Below, in pieces: positions 49,075 through 60,847 of a stretch of DNA of 64,000 nt. The stretch is from assembly GCA_022393335.1 (NCBI GenBank), contig JAJEKB010019084.1, positions 62,001-126,000 on the forward strand, in the 5' to 3' direction. A model generated the notes under the pieces. The model ran no database searches. It saw only the letters and a list, made by a program, of their open reading frames with translations, and was not told where the DNA came from. Source of the DNA: Macrotrachela quadricornifera. Its lineage: Eukaryota > Rotifera > Eurotatoria > Philodinida > Philodinidae. Numbering within the stretch: the stretch's first letter is position 1; every line of letters begins with the position of its first letter. Made by a program: the position numbers and the translations under genes.

Positions 49075-52000
49075 ATGGAACGTAATGTAAATGAATATAG
49101 TGAATTATTCTATCATTGTGTACAAGTATTAAATGAATATAATGATATTATATCAGAAGAAACATTTTTAGAAGAATATTTTAAAACATATAAAGTATCA
49201 ATCTTTCTTTATTATTATTATTATTATTGAATTTTTATTTGAAATAAATGATTTTATTGATTTATAGGTTTCTAATCCAGCATTTGTATCAATAGTATTA
49301 ATTGATTGTGTTCGTTATTCAGCATTACTTCGAACAATAATAGATATATATTATAAAACAGATGGAATTAGTATAAGAAAATCAGAACAAAATATTTATA
49401 AAGGTTTTTAGATGAGATATATTAATGTTAAGAAGATTGAATGTTTACGAATTCTTTTTTTTTTAGTTATTATTTATCTTATATTTTTTCAACTTGATTC
49501 AATTGGACTTAAATTTTTACGAGAATTTATTGATTCAGTTCAATTGTATCAAATGCATCTGGTAAGAATATGAAATTGAATTTAAGTTGAAAACGAGAGC
49601 TTTTTTTTTTATTAATAACTAAGAAGCTCGTCAAGTATTACATAATCATCGGTCGAACAAACTTGATTCAAATACAAAGAAATAAACAGATGCCTTATTC
49701 ATTTATACTTGTACAATGAGTAAACAGATATGTTTTATTTTTCGAAGAGATTACTTGTTAAAAAATGAAATGTAGAAAATTCGAAAAAAAAATCTAATAT
49801 TAATTATTGGATCTACTATTATTAGATCAGTGCTTCCAGAGATGTTTTTTGTAAAACTGAAATTGGAACCATTTGTTTTTCATTTTTATTAATCGAAACG
49901 GAAATTATGATTCCGGTTCCGGTTCCGAATAGTTTTTGGAACTGTCGGGCTCTATTATTGATGCACGGCGTCTTTAAAAAAGGCTTCCCTGCTTCTACAA
50001 AATTATTTCGTTCTCTGCAGATTCCTTAGCACGTCTAGTCTAAGTATGCATACAAACTATTTCGAACTATTAATAGTTTGATACTATTATTAAAATATCT
50101 ATACAATAGAAATATTTCGCATTTTTACATCAACCAACGCGCTGCATTCATTTAGTTATTCCATCAATTTTAATTACGATTAACTATATGCACGCGTCAA
50201 TTTCTATAAGAATATGCATCAGTTGTTAAATAATTTTGCTTTCATAATAATAAACACAGTGCAATATAATGAAGAAATATGTCATAAAAATTAGTATAAA
50301 AATGAAAAAGGATCTTTAATGAATAATCTGTTTTTGTTTGAAATGCAATTGCAATGAGTACATCTACTTCGATAGCTATTCCAAATTTCAAGTCGAAATT
50401 ATGTATTAGGAAAAGATATTTTTGCTTCTGAATGCGAGCATATTGTTCTAGTGTAAAGATTTCACATTTTATAAATTCAACTTTTTTAAAATAAAAGTAG
50501 ACCTATCTTGAAGATTTTTCCTATAAAAGTAATTGAATAAAAAAATCCTATAAAAGGTGAGGAAGTTATGTATCTAATAAATAACTTTATTTTCTTCTTC
50601 AAGTTCTTACAATTTCTTGTAAATGAAAATTATCTTTCAACTATTAAAACAGAATGTATGAAATTATATGATGAAGAATATATCAATGAAAAAATTGTAC
50701 AAACTATTCAAAAGTATATAAACAAAAGAAATAATTTTTATATTTTAAATTGAATCTTTTTTTTTTTAATAGATATCTTCCAGATTTACGTAGTATTCTA
50801 CTTGATCTCACTGATAAAATTGAAGGACGTACAGCAACACGTCAATTACCTGAACCAACTAAACAAAAACCATTTAATCTTACAATAACAAAAACACGAA
50901 CTGTTCCTATACCAAAAATTGTTCGAATAAAATTATTTTATATTTTCGTCCTTTTAATATATTCTTTAATTTAGTTACCAAAAATGGATAAATGTCGATC
51001 ACCACCAAAATCAACATATGAACCATCAAAAGAAAAATTTGAATTAGAAAAAATAAGTGAAGAAAATCATCGTCAAGGTTTACATAAATTAAATCATACA
51101 CGATCATTATGTTATCATTTTATGCAAACAGAAAAATCAACTAAAACACAAAATAAACAAGCTAAAATTATTGAAGAAAATGAAAAAAATCTTCATCTTG
51201 AACAATTTCGAGCTAATCCATTACGAAAACTTCAAGTTTATTATTTTTGTTTCTTATATTTAAAAAATAAAAATTTTTTCATCTTTTTTTTTATTATTAT
51301 AGACAAATAAAATTCCTGTTAAATTAAATGTTGCTACTGTATTAAAAGAAAGTCAATTATATAAAAAACAAGAAGATGATATTCGTCGATATTTAATTGA
51401 TTTAGAATATGGTACAAGAGATGCACATGAATTTCTTCAATGGCAACAAACAATGCAAAAACAAGATTATGAACAAAATCTAAATACTATTGAACGTAAA
51501 AGATTAGAAGGAAAAATAAGTTATGAAGAAGCTATACTTGCAAAACAACGTTTAACTGATGAAAATCGACAAATAGCTGATGAAATTAAACGTCAAACAC
51601 GTCAAGCTATTGATATTCATATTAAAGAAAAACTTAAAGAAGAACAAAAAATGAAGTATATATTATTTAATTAAAAGCAAAAAAAAAAAAACATAAATTA
51701 TTTTTATATTTTATATTATTAGACAATTAGTTGAAGAAATTGTTAGTGGAAGAGATAATGCTAAATTAGCTCAACAAAAACTTCAACAATATAAAACAGA
51801 TTTTGTTAAACAATATAAAGAAGAAATAAAACAATTAATGAAACAAGCACTTGAAGAGGTTTGAAATTAATTATTTAAGAAATCATAAGTTAAATTTTTG
51901 ATTATTCGAAAAAATTTCTATATAAAGATAGTGATACTTGTTTTTCAATGAAATTTTCATTAACTGAAGAATATCTGTACAATGGAAATGCAAATTGTTA

Positions 52001-53370
52001 AAAACATTTTTCTTTATCAACACTAGTATTAGTCTAAAGGATCGGGATTGAATGATAAACTAGCATAAATTCTTTATCATTACAAAAATAATATAAAATT
52101 TCTATTTTAGAGTTTTTTACTATTTATTTGGTAAGTTATTTTTTCCTCATGCTATCGATTAGATATGTATATTATGAATTAATTGTATGCTTTATACATG
52201 TTACTTGCTTTGTTATTTCTTGTCTATCTTCGAAATTTTATACTATAAACAAATATTGGGAAAATGTAACTAACGCTATGATAAACTATAATCTAAAAAA
52301 TTCTGCAATTTGTTTTTTGGATAATATTATTTGATATCAAAATGAATTGATAAAATATTCAAGATTATTTTAATGATTTTTGACTAAATAAAACTAAGAG
52401 GAATTCTCTATCGAACCAGTAATTTAACATTACAACTCTAACATATGATCATTAGTTGTTAGATTATCAAAAAACTCTTTAAGCAAACCTATATTGAATC
52501 AATAATTAATTTTTCTAAATACTTATACCTTTTATTGTACAATGAAAATTAAACATAGTACAATAAAAAAAAGGAGAAATAGTGTTCTAACATTAAGAAT
52601 GCTATTCCATAAATATTCTGCTTAATTATCGATGATCTTAAATCTATAACTTCGAATATTTTATTCATAATTAGATTGAAACAGAAATGCGACAACGTGC
52701 TGAATTAATTCAACAAATTCGAGCTGTTGAATCATTACCAATTGATCGATGGAAACCTGTTGATTTAACATCAGTAGCTGGTTATGGTTTACATGATGAA
52801 ATGTCAATAGTAGAATTACGTGAACGTCTTGAACTTGTTAAACTTGAACGTGGAAAAGAACGTGAATCACGACGTGATCAAATTGTTAAAGAAAAACAAA
52901 TAAAAGAAAAAATGATAACAGATACAGTTCAAAATATAGCAAAATATAGAAATGAATTAACGACACAAGCTGCTATGAAGTAATATTATTTTTATTTAAT
53001 AAAATAAGAAATTTGTTTTTTTTTTGTTTAATTAATAGAAAACAACGAAATACAAGTGCACCACCAATGATTGATAAAAATAATTTAGAACTTAAACAAT
53101 TAAAAAATCATTTAGAATCAAAAAAAGCTGAACGATTATCAAAACAACAACAACTGCAACAACAACGAGAGATTCCTCCATTAGCTGTAGCAACACTTCA
53201 ACGTTATGGATCATTTGTATATTTATTATTTTTTTTATTGAAAATTTAACTATTTTTTTTTGTCTTTTATTATTATTTAGAGATCAACTAGAGAATGGAA
53301 TCGTTTTGATCAAGTAGAAAAATCTTATAATAAAACACAAAAACGTACTGCACCGTCACTTATTGCATGA
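49075..53370 (+). CDS. CFAP99: Cilia- and flagella-associated protein 99
   Basis: Eleven exons join in phase: 49075-49194, 49268-49403, 49467-49561, 50604-50713, 50773-50920, 50975-51235, 51303-51655, 51723-51858, 52675-52979, 53039-53216 and 53281-53370. They give 643 residues. The N-terminal helical region contains SIVLIDCVRYSALLRTIIDI and VIIYLIFFQLDSIGLKFLRE, which match the CFAP99 N-terminal pattern as I know it. A proline-rich linker carries KPFNLTITKTRTVPIPK. The C-terminal half is charged coiled coil and includes the family signature around IQQIRAVESLPIDRWKPVDL and HDEMSIVELRERLEL. The protein belongs to motile cilia axonemes. The start at 49075 gives an N-terminus of normal length; the frame is open upstream but without ATG. 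The stop is followed after 106 bp by the next gene on the same strand. Confidence 0.85.
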
Positions 53371-53476
53371 TAAAAATTGTTTTCTTTTTTTATTTTTTTT
53401 TCACATAAATATTTATTTTTTTTTATCGACTTTTTTTTGCTAACTAAATAAATTTCAAAATTAATTTTTATAGATT
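53371..53476 (+). promoter_or_regulatory. Short intercistronic spacer, probable operon junction with trans-splice acceptor
   Basis: Only 106 bp lie between the CFAP99 stop and the next ATG. The spacer is U-rich and has AATAAA at 53447-53452. It ends in a splice-acceptor-like sequence, TTTTTATAG, just three bases before the ATG at 53477. Poly(A) signal, U-rich stretch and acceptor in that order match SL-spliced operon junctions. There is no room for a normal promoter and 5' UTR. Confidence 0.55.
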
Positions 53477-56045
53477 ATGGAACGATTACGACGAAAATTT
53501 TTTAAATTAAAAAAACCAGTCGAAACAACAATTATTGGTAATAAATAAATATACTTTTATTTATTAATATATATTTAGTTTTTTAGTAGATTTAAATAAG
53601 AAAGATGATGATGAAAATATTTATCTTGAACCGGAATATGATAAAACTTCAAATATTGCTATACATCTTGATGTTATTGCTGAAGAAGTACTTAATATTG
53701 CGAAGAAATCGGTAAGAAAATTAGAAATTCCGATTAACTTTTTCAAATATGAATACGCTCTTCCGTGATAAATATCTGTCGGAATTTCTAGAATAGATGA
53801 AGTATAGTTTTAAGTAATATATTCTTTTATTTTAGTCTCATACAATTCGATTATCAAAAATTCATGATGAACTTTTAATTATAAAAACAATGATAATAAG
53901 AAAATTAACTGAAAATTCAAAAGAACTTTATAATGCAAATAAACAAATTGATTCATTAAAACAACAAATAAATAAACAACGAATTGATACTGATCATGAG
54001 GGTTCACTCAGTACACGATATTACAATCGTTCATTTGCAAGCGACCATAGCGTGGCCGATGTGAGAATTATTCTCACAACGTAAATAGACGCAGCTTGTG
54101 CGTGTAGCTTTCTAACAGATAGAACAAAAAAATATAAATAAATATATATACATAAAACTAAAACATAATTAGTTACTATAAAAATTTTATTAATAATTTA
54201 ATAATATAATTTTTTTCTTTTTTAGTCAGCATCATGTCATTCAATATGGGGACCAAGTAGTAGCATATTAAGTTCATCAATAACAACACCAACATTTCGT
54301 CGTCGTTTAGCTGAAACATCTGTATCAAATATAAATTATTCATCAGTAGTTCAAGAACATTTTGTTTATTTATATCAACAATTATGTTCAAATTGTTCAA
54401 AATGTTCTTGTTATCAAACATTTATACGTAATCAAATTGAAGTAGAATATTTATCAATATGTTCATATAATGAACAATTAAAATGTGAAAATGATTTATT
54501 ACAACGTCTTTTAGCTGATTGTAAATATTCATATGAACAACAATATGTTTTATTTAGTAAATATGAACAATATTTAATTGAATATGAACAATGTATACAA
54601 ATTCAATATGAACTTATAAAAACATTTCAACAATTAATTGATCGTTTTCAAATAATATTTGATAAACGAAAACGTGATGATGATAATCATGATAATCATA
54701 TTTATCAAAAAATTAATGATATTACAACAATAGGAGTAAATCATGATGGAGAAAATTCGTAAGTTTTATTCTATTTGTCTTATGACAGAACGATAAAAAA
54801 TTAATAAAAAGAAATATTCAGACCACCTCTGGTGGGGATCGAACCCACGATCTTTGGATTAGAAGTCCAACGCGTTAATCCGCTTCGCCACAGAGGCTCG
54901 AAAGCATATTCCTATAAACTTGATACCAAAATCAATCAGTTGTGTCTATATACATTTGGTTGACAATCAAAAAATTTCTTTTCTATATTACATATTCATT
55001 GATACTAATAACGTACAGCATTTATATATTCCTTCGCGAGTTTTTTTTTCTTTTATTACTTACTTGACGTACACATCCAAAGTTGCCATTTTGGATCGCG
55101 ACGATCTCATGAATGAATGTTGTAGTACAAATAATCTAGAAAAAAGAAGAATTTCAAAGATTTTATACTCGAGACAATATAAAATGAAAAAATATAAATA
55201 AAAGTCAGATGCCACTCACTTCGAACAACTGATTACATTTCTAACAGCTGTCAATACAGCTGTCAATAGATAATGAATCATATGAGTAATTAAAAGATCA
55301 ATCAATAGCATTTGTTAGAAATATCTTGACATGTATTGATAGAGTTTTTAATGTGGTATAAAACCCAGCATTTATGGAGTCCTGCGTAAGTTTTTTTATT
55401 TCGCAGTCGAGTTCTACTCGAGTGTGGTCTAGTTTTCAATTTGAAATGATGCTCGAATGGCTAACTTGAATCATAACTAATGAGTTTTAAACAAGAAAAA
55501 TTGTATATTTATTTATCTTTAGAGAAATATATCGTACAATATCTCTTTTACATGAACAATGTCAACGACATTTATCTCAATTACCAAAACGACCACAATT
55601 ATTTTCTTATTCTCAAGAACAATTTCATCCTCCACCAAATATATCTGGTATTGTTGATATAGCTGATCTTGAAATATCTATATTACTTGTTGATTTATTA
55701 ACATTAAAACATGAAAATAGTGAATTACAATGGATAAATAATCGTTTATTACGTGAAAAAAAAGCTTATAAAACTAAAATTGATTTATATGAATTAACAA
55801 ATAAATATTTTCAATTAAATAATAGTGATAATACATTATTAAATAATTCAAATAATGAATTAATACAACGTGAAAAAACTCTTCGTTTATATGTTTATCG
55901 TTTATATGATTTACTTCAAATAACAACAAAACAACTTAAAGAACGACAAATACATTATGAAAATCTTATATATCAATTTAAAATACGTAATAAAGAACTT
56001 ATTGAACATATTCGTCAAATAGAACAAAATAAAAATCATTTTTAA
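53477..56045 (+). CDS. Coiled-coil protein, MCC/USHBP1-like (tentative)
   Basis: Five exons join in phase: 53477-53537, 53587-53711, 53836-54060, 54226-54758 and 55523-56045, giving 488 residues. The N-terminus is basic, followed by an acidic segment and then long helical, Gln/Glu/Lys-rich coiled coils (IHDELLIIKTMIIRKLTENS and the block from LKCENDLLQRLLADCKYSYE onward). A CSNCSKCSC cluster lies in exon 4. The block LLVDLLTLKHENSELQWINN resembles the repeated leucine-rich segment in MCC (mutated in colorectal cancers) and USHBP1. That is memory-based similarity and could be generic coiled coil. No catalytic domain is seen. Placement right behind CFAP99 hints at co-expression with ciliary genes. 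The last intron (54759-55522) contains an antisense tRNA gene. AATAAA lies at 56190-56195. Confidence 0.7.
54824..54897 (-). tRNA. tRNA-Arg (anticodon TCT)
   Basis: A 74-nt cloverleaf on the minus strand, inside an intron of the coiled-coil gene. The acceptor stem GCCTCTG pairs with CAGAGGT (one G-U), then discriminator G. A 3-bp D-stem GCG/CGC follows, then anticodon stem TTGGA/TCCAA with loop CTTCTAA giving anticodon TCT, and T-stem GTGGG/CCCAC with loop TTCGATC. The A box (TGGCGAAGCGG) and B box (GGTTCGATCCC) are intact. A T-rich pol III terminator (TCTTTTT on the minus strand) lies about 12-20 nt downstream. There is no intron and CCA is not encoded, as expected for a nuclear tRNA. Confidence 0.95.
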
Positions 56046-56779
56046 AATAATTCATTTGTGTTTTGTGTGTGATAACTAGAATTTCTTTCATAATCAAAAA
56101 CACAATGTTTGATATTTAAAAAACAAAATTTTTATTACTAATAACCGGTCACTGAATGTGAAAAATTAGCATATTGCACTGTGTGAAATAATAAAAATAG
56201 ATATAAAACAATTTTTGTTCTTTTTATTATTATTGTTAAGTTTTTGTTTTTCTTTTAATATCAAATTCATAAAAATTTATACATGATTTTAAATAATTAT
56301 ATCATCAATTCAATTCTGTTAATTTCGTTATTATTATGACCAAGTAAATCTAGTACATGACCTCTTATTATTTTATTATGGTCTTTTACCTTGAGAAAAG
56401 CAAAACATATGATAAGATAATGAAAAGAAAAATTTATATGAAACAAATAACTTGAGTTTCTTTTTTCTTTTTCTACATATTATAAACTTTTTCTCATATG
56501 TTTGACCTCACATGTTTAAACAATTCGTATACATATATTCGAATATCTACGAGCAAATATATATTTGTTATGATGCAGAATGGACGGTCGAAAAAGAGGA
56601 TTGACGGCATAAAATATCACGAAAGAATAAAAATATACAGAACGAAACGAAAGTAACAGCAGACAGGCTCCCGCATGCTTTATTTATGGGTCATAACAAT
56701 AGCGAGAGAAACATCATCTATTTGCTTTTGAAGTTGAGAGATGTGTTTCTTTCAAATTATATGTTATATTTAGTAAATA
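56046..56779. other. Intergenic spacer before the TBC gene
   Basis: 734 bp holding the 3' end of the coiled-coil gene (AATAAA at 56190-56195) and presumably the TBC gene promoter in the right half. A TTATATTTAG acceptor-like word lies six bases before the ATG at 56780, so this gene might also receive a spliced leader or a 5' UTR exon. Confidence 0.45.
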
Positions 56780-59700
56780 ATGTTGTCCACGAATGACGTA
56801 CCAATGCATTCATCATATTCATCATTGATTACAGATGAGTATTGTGGATGTCATAATAATGATGAGGTAATATTTTCTCATTTTAGAAAGATATAAATAT
56901 ATATATTGGGTGTGTCGATATTTTTAAATTTTAATAAATTCATAACTATTATTATTAATTGATTTAATTAAATAAAAAGTAACTAAATTCTCTATATGAC
57001 AGGTTATATCAACTTTGACACCAAAACTAAACTATCGACATTTACAACGTGATAATCATTTACCAAATATTACTGTTTTTATTCTATCGGTAAAAATAAA
57101 AAAAACGAAAAAAAAATAATATTTCATCGAATATATATATATATTTTTTAGTTACATATTGGTAATATATGTAAAGTACGAAAAAAAATCTCTGCTGATA
57201 TTGCATTATTATCTTATTCATTTCTTGTTCGTTTAATAAATCGAATATTTAATTTACATTCAAATTTTACATTACAAACAAAATATAATTTAATAATAAC
57301 AGATGATTTTGATCTTGATGCTAGTATTATGAATCAAATAGATGAAAATATTTTAGAATTTATTGTTAATCAACATAATATTGATGATTGGTGTATTATT
57401 GAAGAAAATTTAAATGATAATTTTGATATAATAGAAATTGAAAATGATTGTCTTATAATAACAATTAAAACAATATATCATCGACAAGAAACATTAATAC
57501 AAAAAGCAACAAGTTGGTTTCATGGTTCAGTTAATACATTAAATAATTGTTTATTGAAAAAAGAATTTTTACAAATGTTAGATTCATCAAATGGTCGATT
57601 ATTAAATGAACAAAAACTTCGACAACGTATATATGAAAGTGGTTGTGAACCATCAATACGTAAAATTGTTTGGTGTTATTTATTTCGAATATTTAATCAA
57701 ACAATGACAAATGATGATAAAATTCAATATACAAATAAAGCTAAAGAACGATATAATGAGTAAAGAAACTTCGTTTTTTTTTAATAAATTTAAAATATTT
57801 ATTATATCTTAGAATGAAACAAGCTTGGCAAAGTAAACAAGAATCAGATATAATTACATTAGAAAATTTAATACAAAAAGATGTAACACGTACAGATAGT
57901 TCAGTAAAATTTTTTGAAAATAAACAAAATTTATCAAGACAAAAATTACTTAATATACTTATGACTTATTGTGTTTATCATCCTGAACCTGGTTATGTGC
58001 AAGGTTTTATTTCGTTTTTTTTATAATTAATTATAATTAGATTGTTTTTTTTTTCGTTTTATATAGGTATGACAGATATGACAGCACCAATTTTATATGT
58101 TATACGTGATGAAGCATTAGCTTATGCATGTTTTTGTGCATTAATGCGTTATATGGGTCCATTATTTTATTCGGATGGTATTACAATAAATCGTCGATTA
58201 GAGTTATTAAAGAAAACTATTCGTGCTATTGATATAGAATTATGGAATAAAATTGAACAATGTGACATTGGTTTGTAGTGCATTTTATGTTTTATAACAG
58301 AATCTAATTAGAAGTTATATATAAAAGATAACAAATGTAGATTTTAGATACATGATATTAATTAACATGCGTATAATACAATATATCATTCTTCTCAAGA
58401 CAGAAGTTATATTGTGTTTAATTGATTAATTGATATGTTAAATAATGCCATGTTCTGTGAAAGAAAACATTTATTTTACTCTAATTCAAACTTATAAAGA
58501 AATTTCTCCAACTGTCAAATCGCTTTTCAGTCGGGAGTATGCGTATAATGTAGATGTAGAGCAGCTATGCATACTCTGATAAGGGTTCGTATTGCCAGCT
58601 TATTGTAGTTTTACAATACTTCTTCACAGGAATACGAGAAAAATTGATTTTCGAATCTCGTCTTCAAAACTTGGCACATTGATAGGCCTTAATGAGAATA
58701 GTTTGCTGTGAAATTCTCAGTTCTAGTGATTACTCTTAATCTTAAATAAGAACATCAGAATCTATCGGTGGACATGAGCAGAGGAAAAGCATGATTTTAC
58801 CATAGCTGTTTTTTATTACTAACGACAAAATTAATGTTACCTCTATTTTTGATAGATATTTCCATTAATAGTTAATCGAGAAAAATAGGTCTTTGTTGAA
58901 CTCGTTTCGCTGATCATTTTAGTAAAAAAAAATATTAAAATTTAATCAATATATTAGGGATCTTTGGTCAAAATACCCAAAAATATCAACTGCTAATAAG
59001 CAGTGATCACGAACACTGAGTGCTTCCATCCTTCTTTTTGCCAAAATGATCAGCCAAACGAGCTCTACAAAGTCTTATATTTTTCTTGATTGGGTATTAT
59101 TAATGAAAATATCTATCAAAAATAGGTGTAGCATTAATTTTGTTGTTAGTAGTTAGGATAGGATCAATCAAAAGGTTTGAAACTTTCACGATGATCTATT
59201 CTCATTAGGATCTGCCTCTATGCATAGTTGCAAGTCAAAATTCGAAATTCAATATTCCTAATGTTCTTGAGGAAAATCATGACTTTCTTTTAAAAATTAT
59301 TGTCAAAATGCAATATCTCGATAGTAATAAGCTAGTAGCACACTTCCTTTTTAGGGTAATTTTTAAATGGGATATTTAAAATAATAAAAAAAAATATACT
59401 ATAAGATACAGCATGAAAGCCTCTACAATTTATATAAGATCACTTTTTTTAATAGTTGTCGTTTTGTTGAAAGGACTTTTTGTCTATGGAACGCACTTCA
59501 GAAGTGAGAGTTAGGATAAAATAAATTAATCTCTTCATGTGTAATCAATCTGTATAAGAATTAAAAAGTCTGGAATAGTCAAAACTGTCTCATAAGTCTT
59601 TTGACAGAATGCTTTTCATCGAAGAGTATTATATTCGAATAAATTTAATATATTTTAGGTAATCTAATGTTTGCTTATCGTTGGTTACTATTAGATTGTA

Positions 59701-60323
59701 AACGTGAATTTCCATTTAAAGATATATTTCGTGTATTTGAAACATTATGGGCATCATTACCAGTTGATCGTTTTGAATTTAATAATAATTCATATTCTGA
59801 TGTTGATGATCTTTGTCCATCATCAATATTTGTACATCGTCATTTATCTGCTATTTCATCTATAACAAATACAATATTATCATCACGTTCATATTCATCA
59901 ATACCAGAAGAAATTCAATCTGAAAATTCAAGTGCCGATGGTACTGATTCTGGTTATCGTGATGAACAAACTCCATCTATAAATGATTTTAATATAAATT
60001 ATTCGAAACAAGAAAATTTTACAATAACATCATGTATACCATTAGGACAATGGTTAAAACATTTTACATTAATTGATAATGAAAATGATTATTCAGATAT
60101 GTTTACAATATTTCTTTGTATGGCATTACTTGAACAAAATCGTTCATCAATATTACAATTATCAACATTAAACGTTGATAATGATGATTATATTGGATTT
60201 TATTTTACACGTCTTGTTAGACAAAATGATGCTAAACGAGCATTACAATTAGCAAGAGATTATCATCGACAATATGTTGTATTTCAAATGCGTATTAAAC
60301 AATTATCATTGACAAATGATTAG
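56780..60323 (+). CDS. TBC1D25: TBC1D25-type Rab GTPase-activating protein
   Basis: Six exons join in phase: 56780-56866, 57003-57089, 57152-57759, 57813-58003, 58067-58270 and 59659-60323, giving 613 residues. The N-terminal part (exons 2-3, up to WCIIEEN) matches the PB1-like N-terminal region of TBC1D25/OATL1. The TBC domain starts near LRQRIYESGCEPSIRKIVW. It keeps both catalytic fingers: the arginine finger in IQKDVTR (I281-D284-R287) and the glutamine finger YVQ (322-324). It continues with GMTDMTAPILYVIRDEALAY and LMFAYRWLLLDCKREF. In vertebrates TBC1D25 acts on Rab33B at autophagosomes. Residues after about 430 are Ser-rich and acidic linker, then a conserved-looking helical C-terminus. 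Intron 5 (58271-59658) is unusually long and carries a foldback element. Confidence 0.88.
58610..59310. mobile_element. Long palindromic (foldback/MITE-like) element in TBC1D25 intron 5
   Basis: The left arm at 58819-58930 and right arm at 59030-59149 are inverted copies, roughly three-quarters identical by eye. Near-perfect words include ATTTTTGATAGATATTT against AAATATCTATCAAAAAT and CTGATCATTTT against AAAATGATCAG. Weaker inversion continues outward (AATGAGAATAG near 58692 against CTATTCTCATT near 59199). The spacer is about 100 bp. It has no coding capacity. The intron RNA would fold into a long hairpin. Confidence 0.7.
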
Positions 60324-60604
60324 TTTTTCCCTTTTATTTCTCTAGTCTTTCATATATTTGTATGTATTAATAGGTCTCCTCAGTCAGCCATAGTAGATCT
60401 CTTTATATTTCGGTGAAAACTCTTTCAATGTCATTACTTCCTTCTGTTTTCTTTTTAGATATAACTCTCACTCCTGGTTCTTTTTTTTTCTTCTTTCTTT
60501 CGTAACAAATATAGGATAATTTGTGTTGATATTATTCATTTCTTGCTTTGTTTTTAATGTCAAACATTGAACCGATAGGCAAATAAAAGTCTAAGAAATA
60601 TCAA

Positions 60605-60847
60605 CCCTTTAGGGATCGATGACACATATATGTGTCATCCTCTCTGAAACTGATAAGGTCTCGGGATATAAATTTTTTATCTATTTTTTTATCTAATAGT
60701 ATATGGAGTTTTGGAACGATATGTAAGCATATTCGTTACACGTTTTGAAAAGTCAATAGACTTAATAAATAAACAAGAATCAATTCTTTTAAAACATTTT
60801 GTCTTTTACTATTTTCTTTTCAAAAAAATAAAGCGATCCTCAAAGGG
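60605..60847. mobile_element. piggyBac-type MITE (243 bp)
   Basis: The ends are inverted: CCCTTTAGGGATCG at the left, and CCCTTTGAGGATCG on the opposite strand at the right. The right end is flanked by an intact TTAA (60848-60851); the left flank is TCAA, one change from TTAA. CCC...GGG termini and TTAA target sites are the signature of piggyBac elements. A perfect 22-bp palindrome, GATGACACATA and its inverse, sits just inside the left end (60618-60639). No transposase is present, so it would have been moved in trans. Confidence 0.75.
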
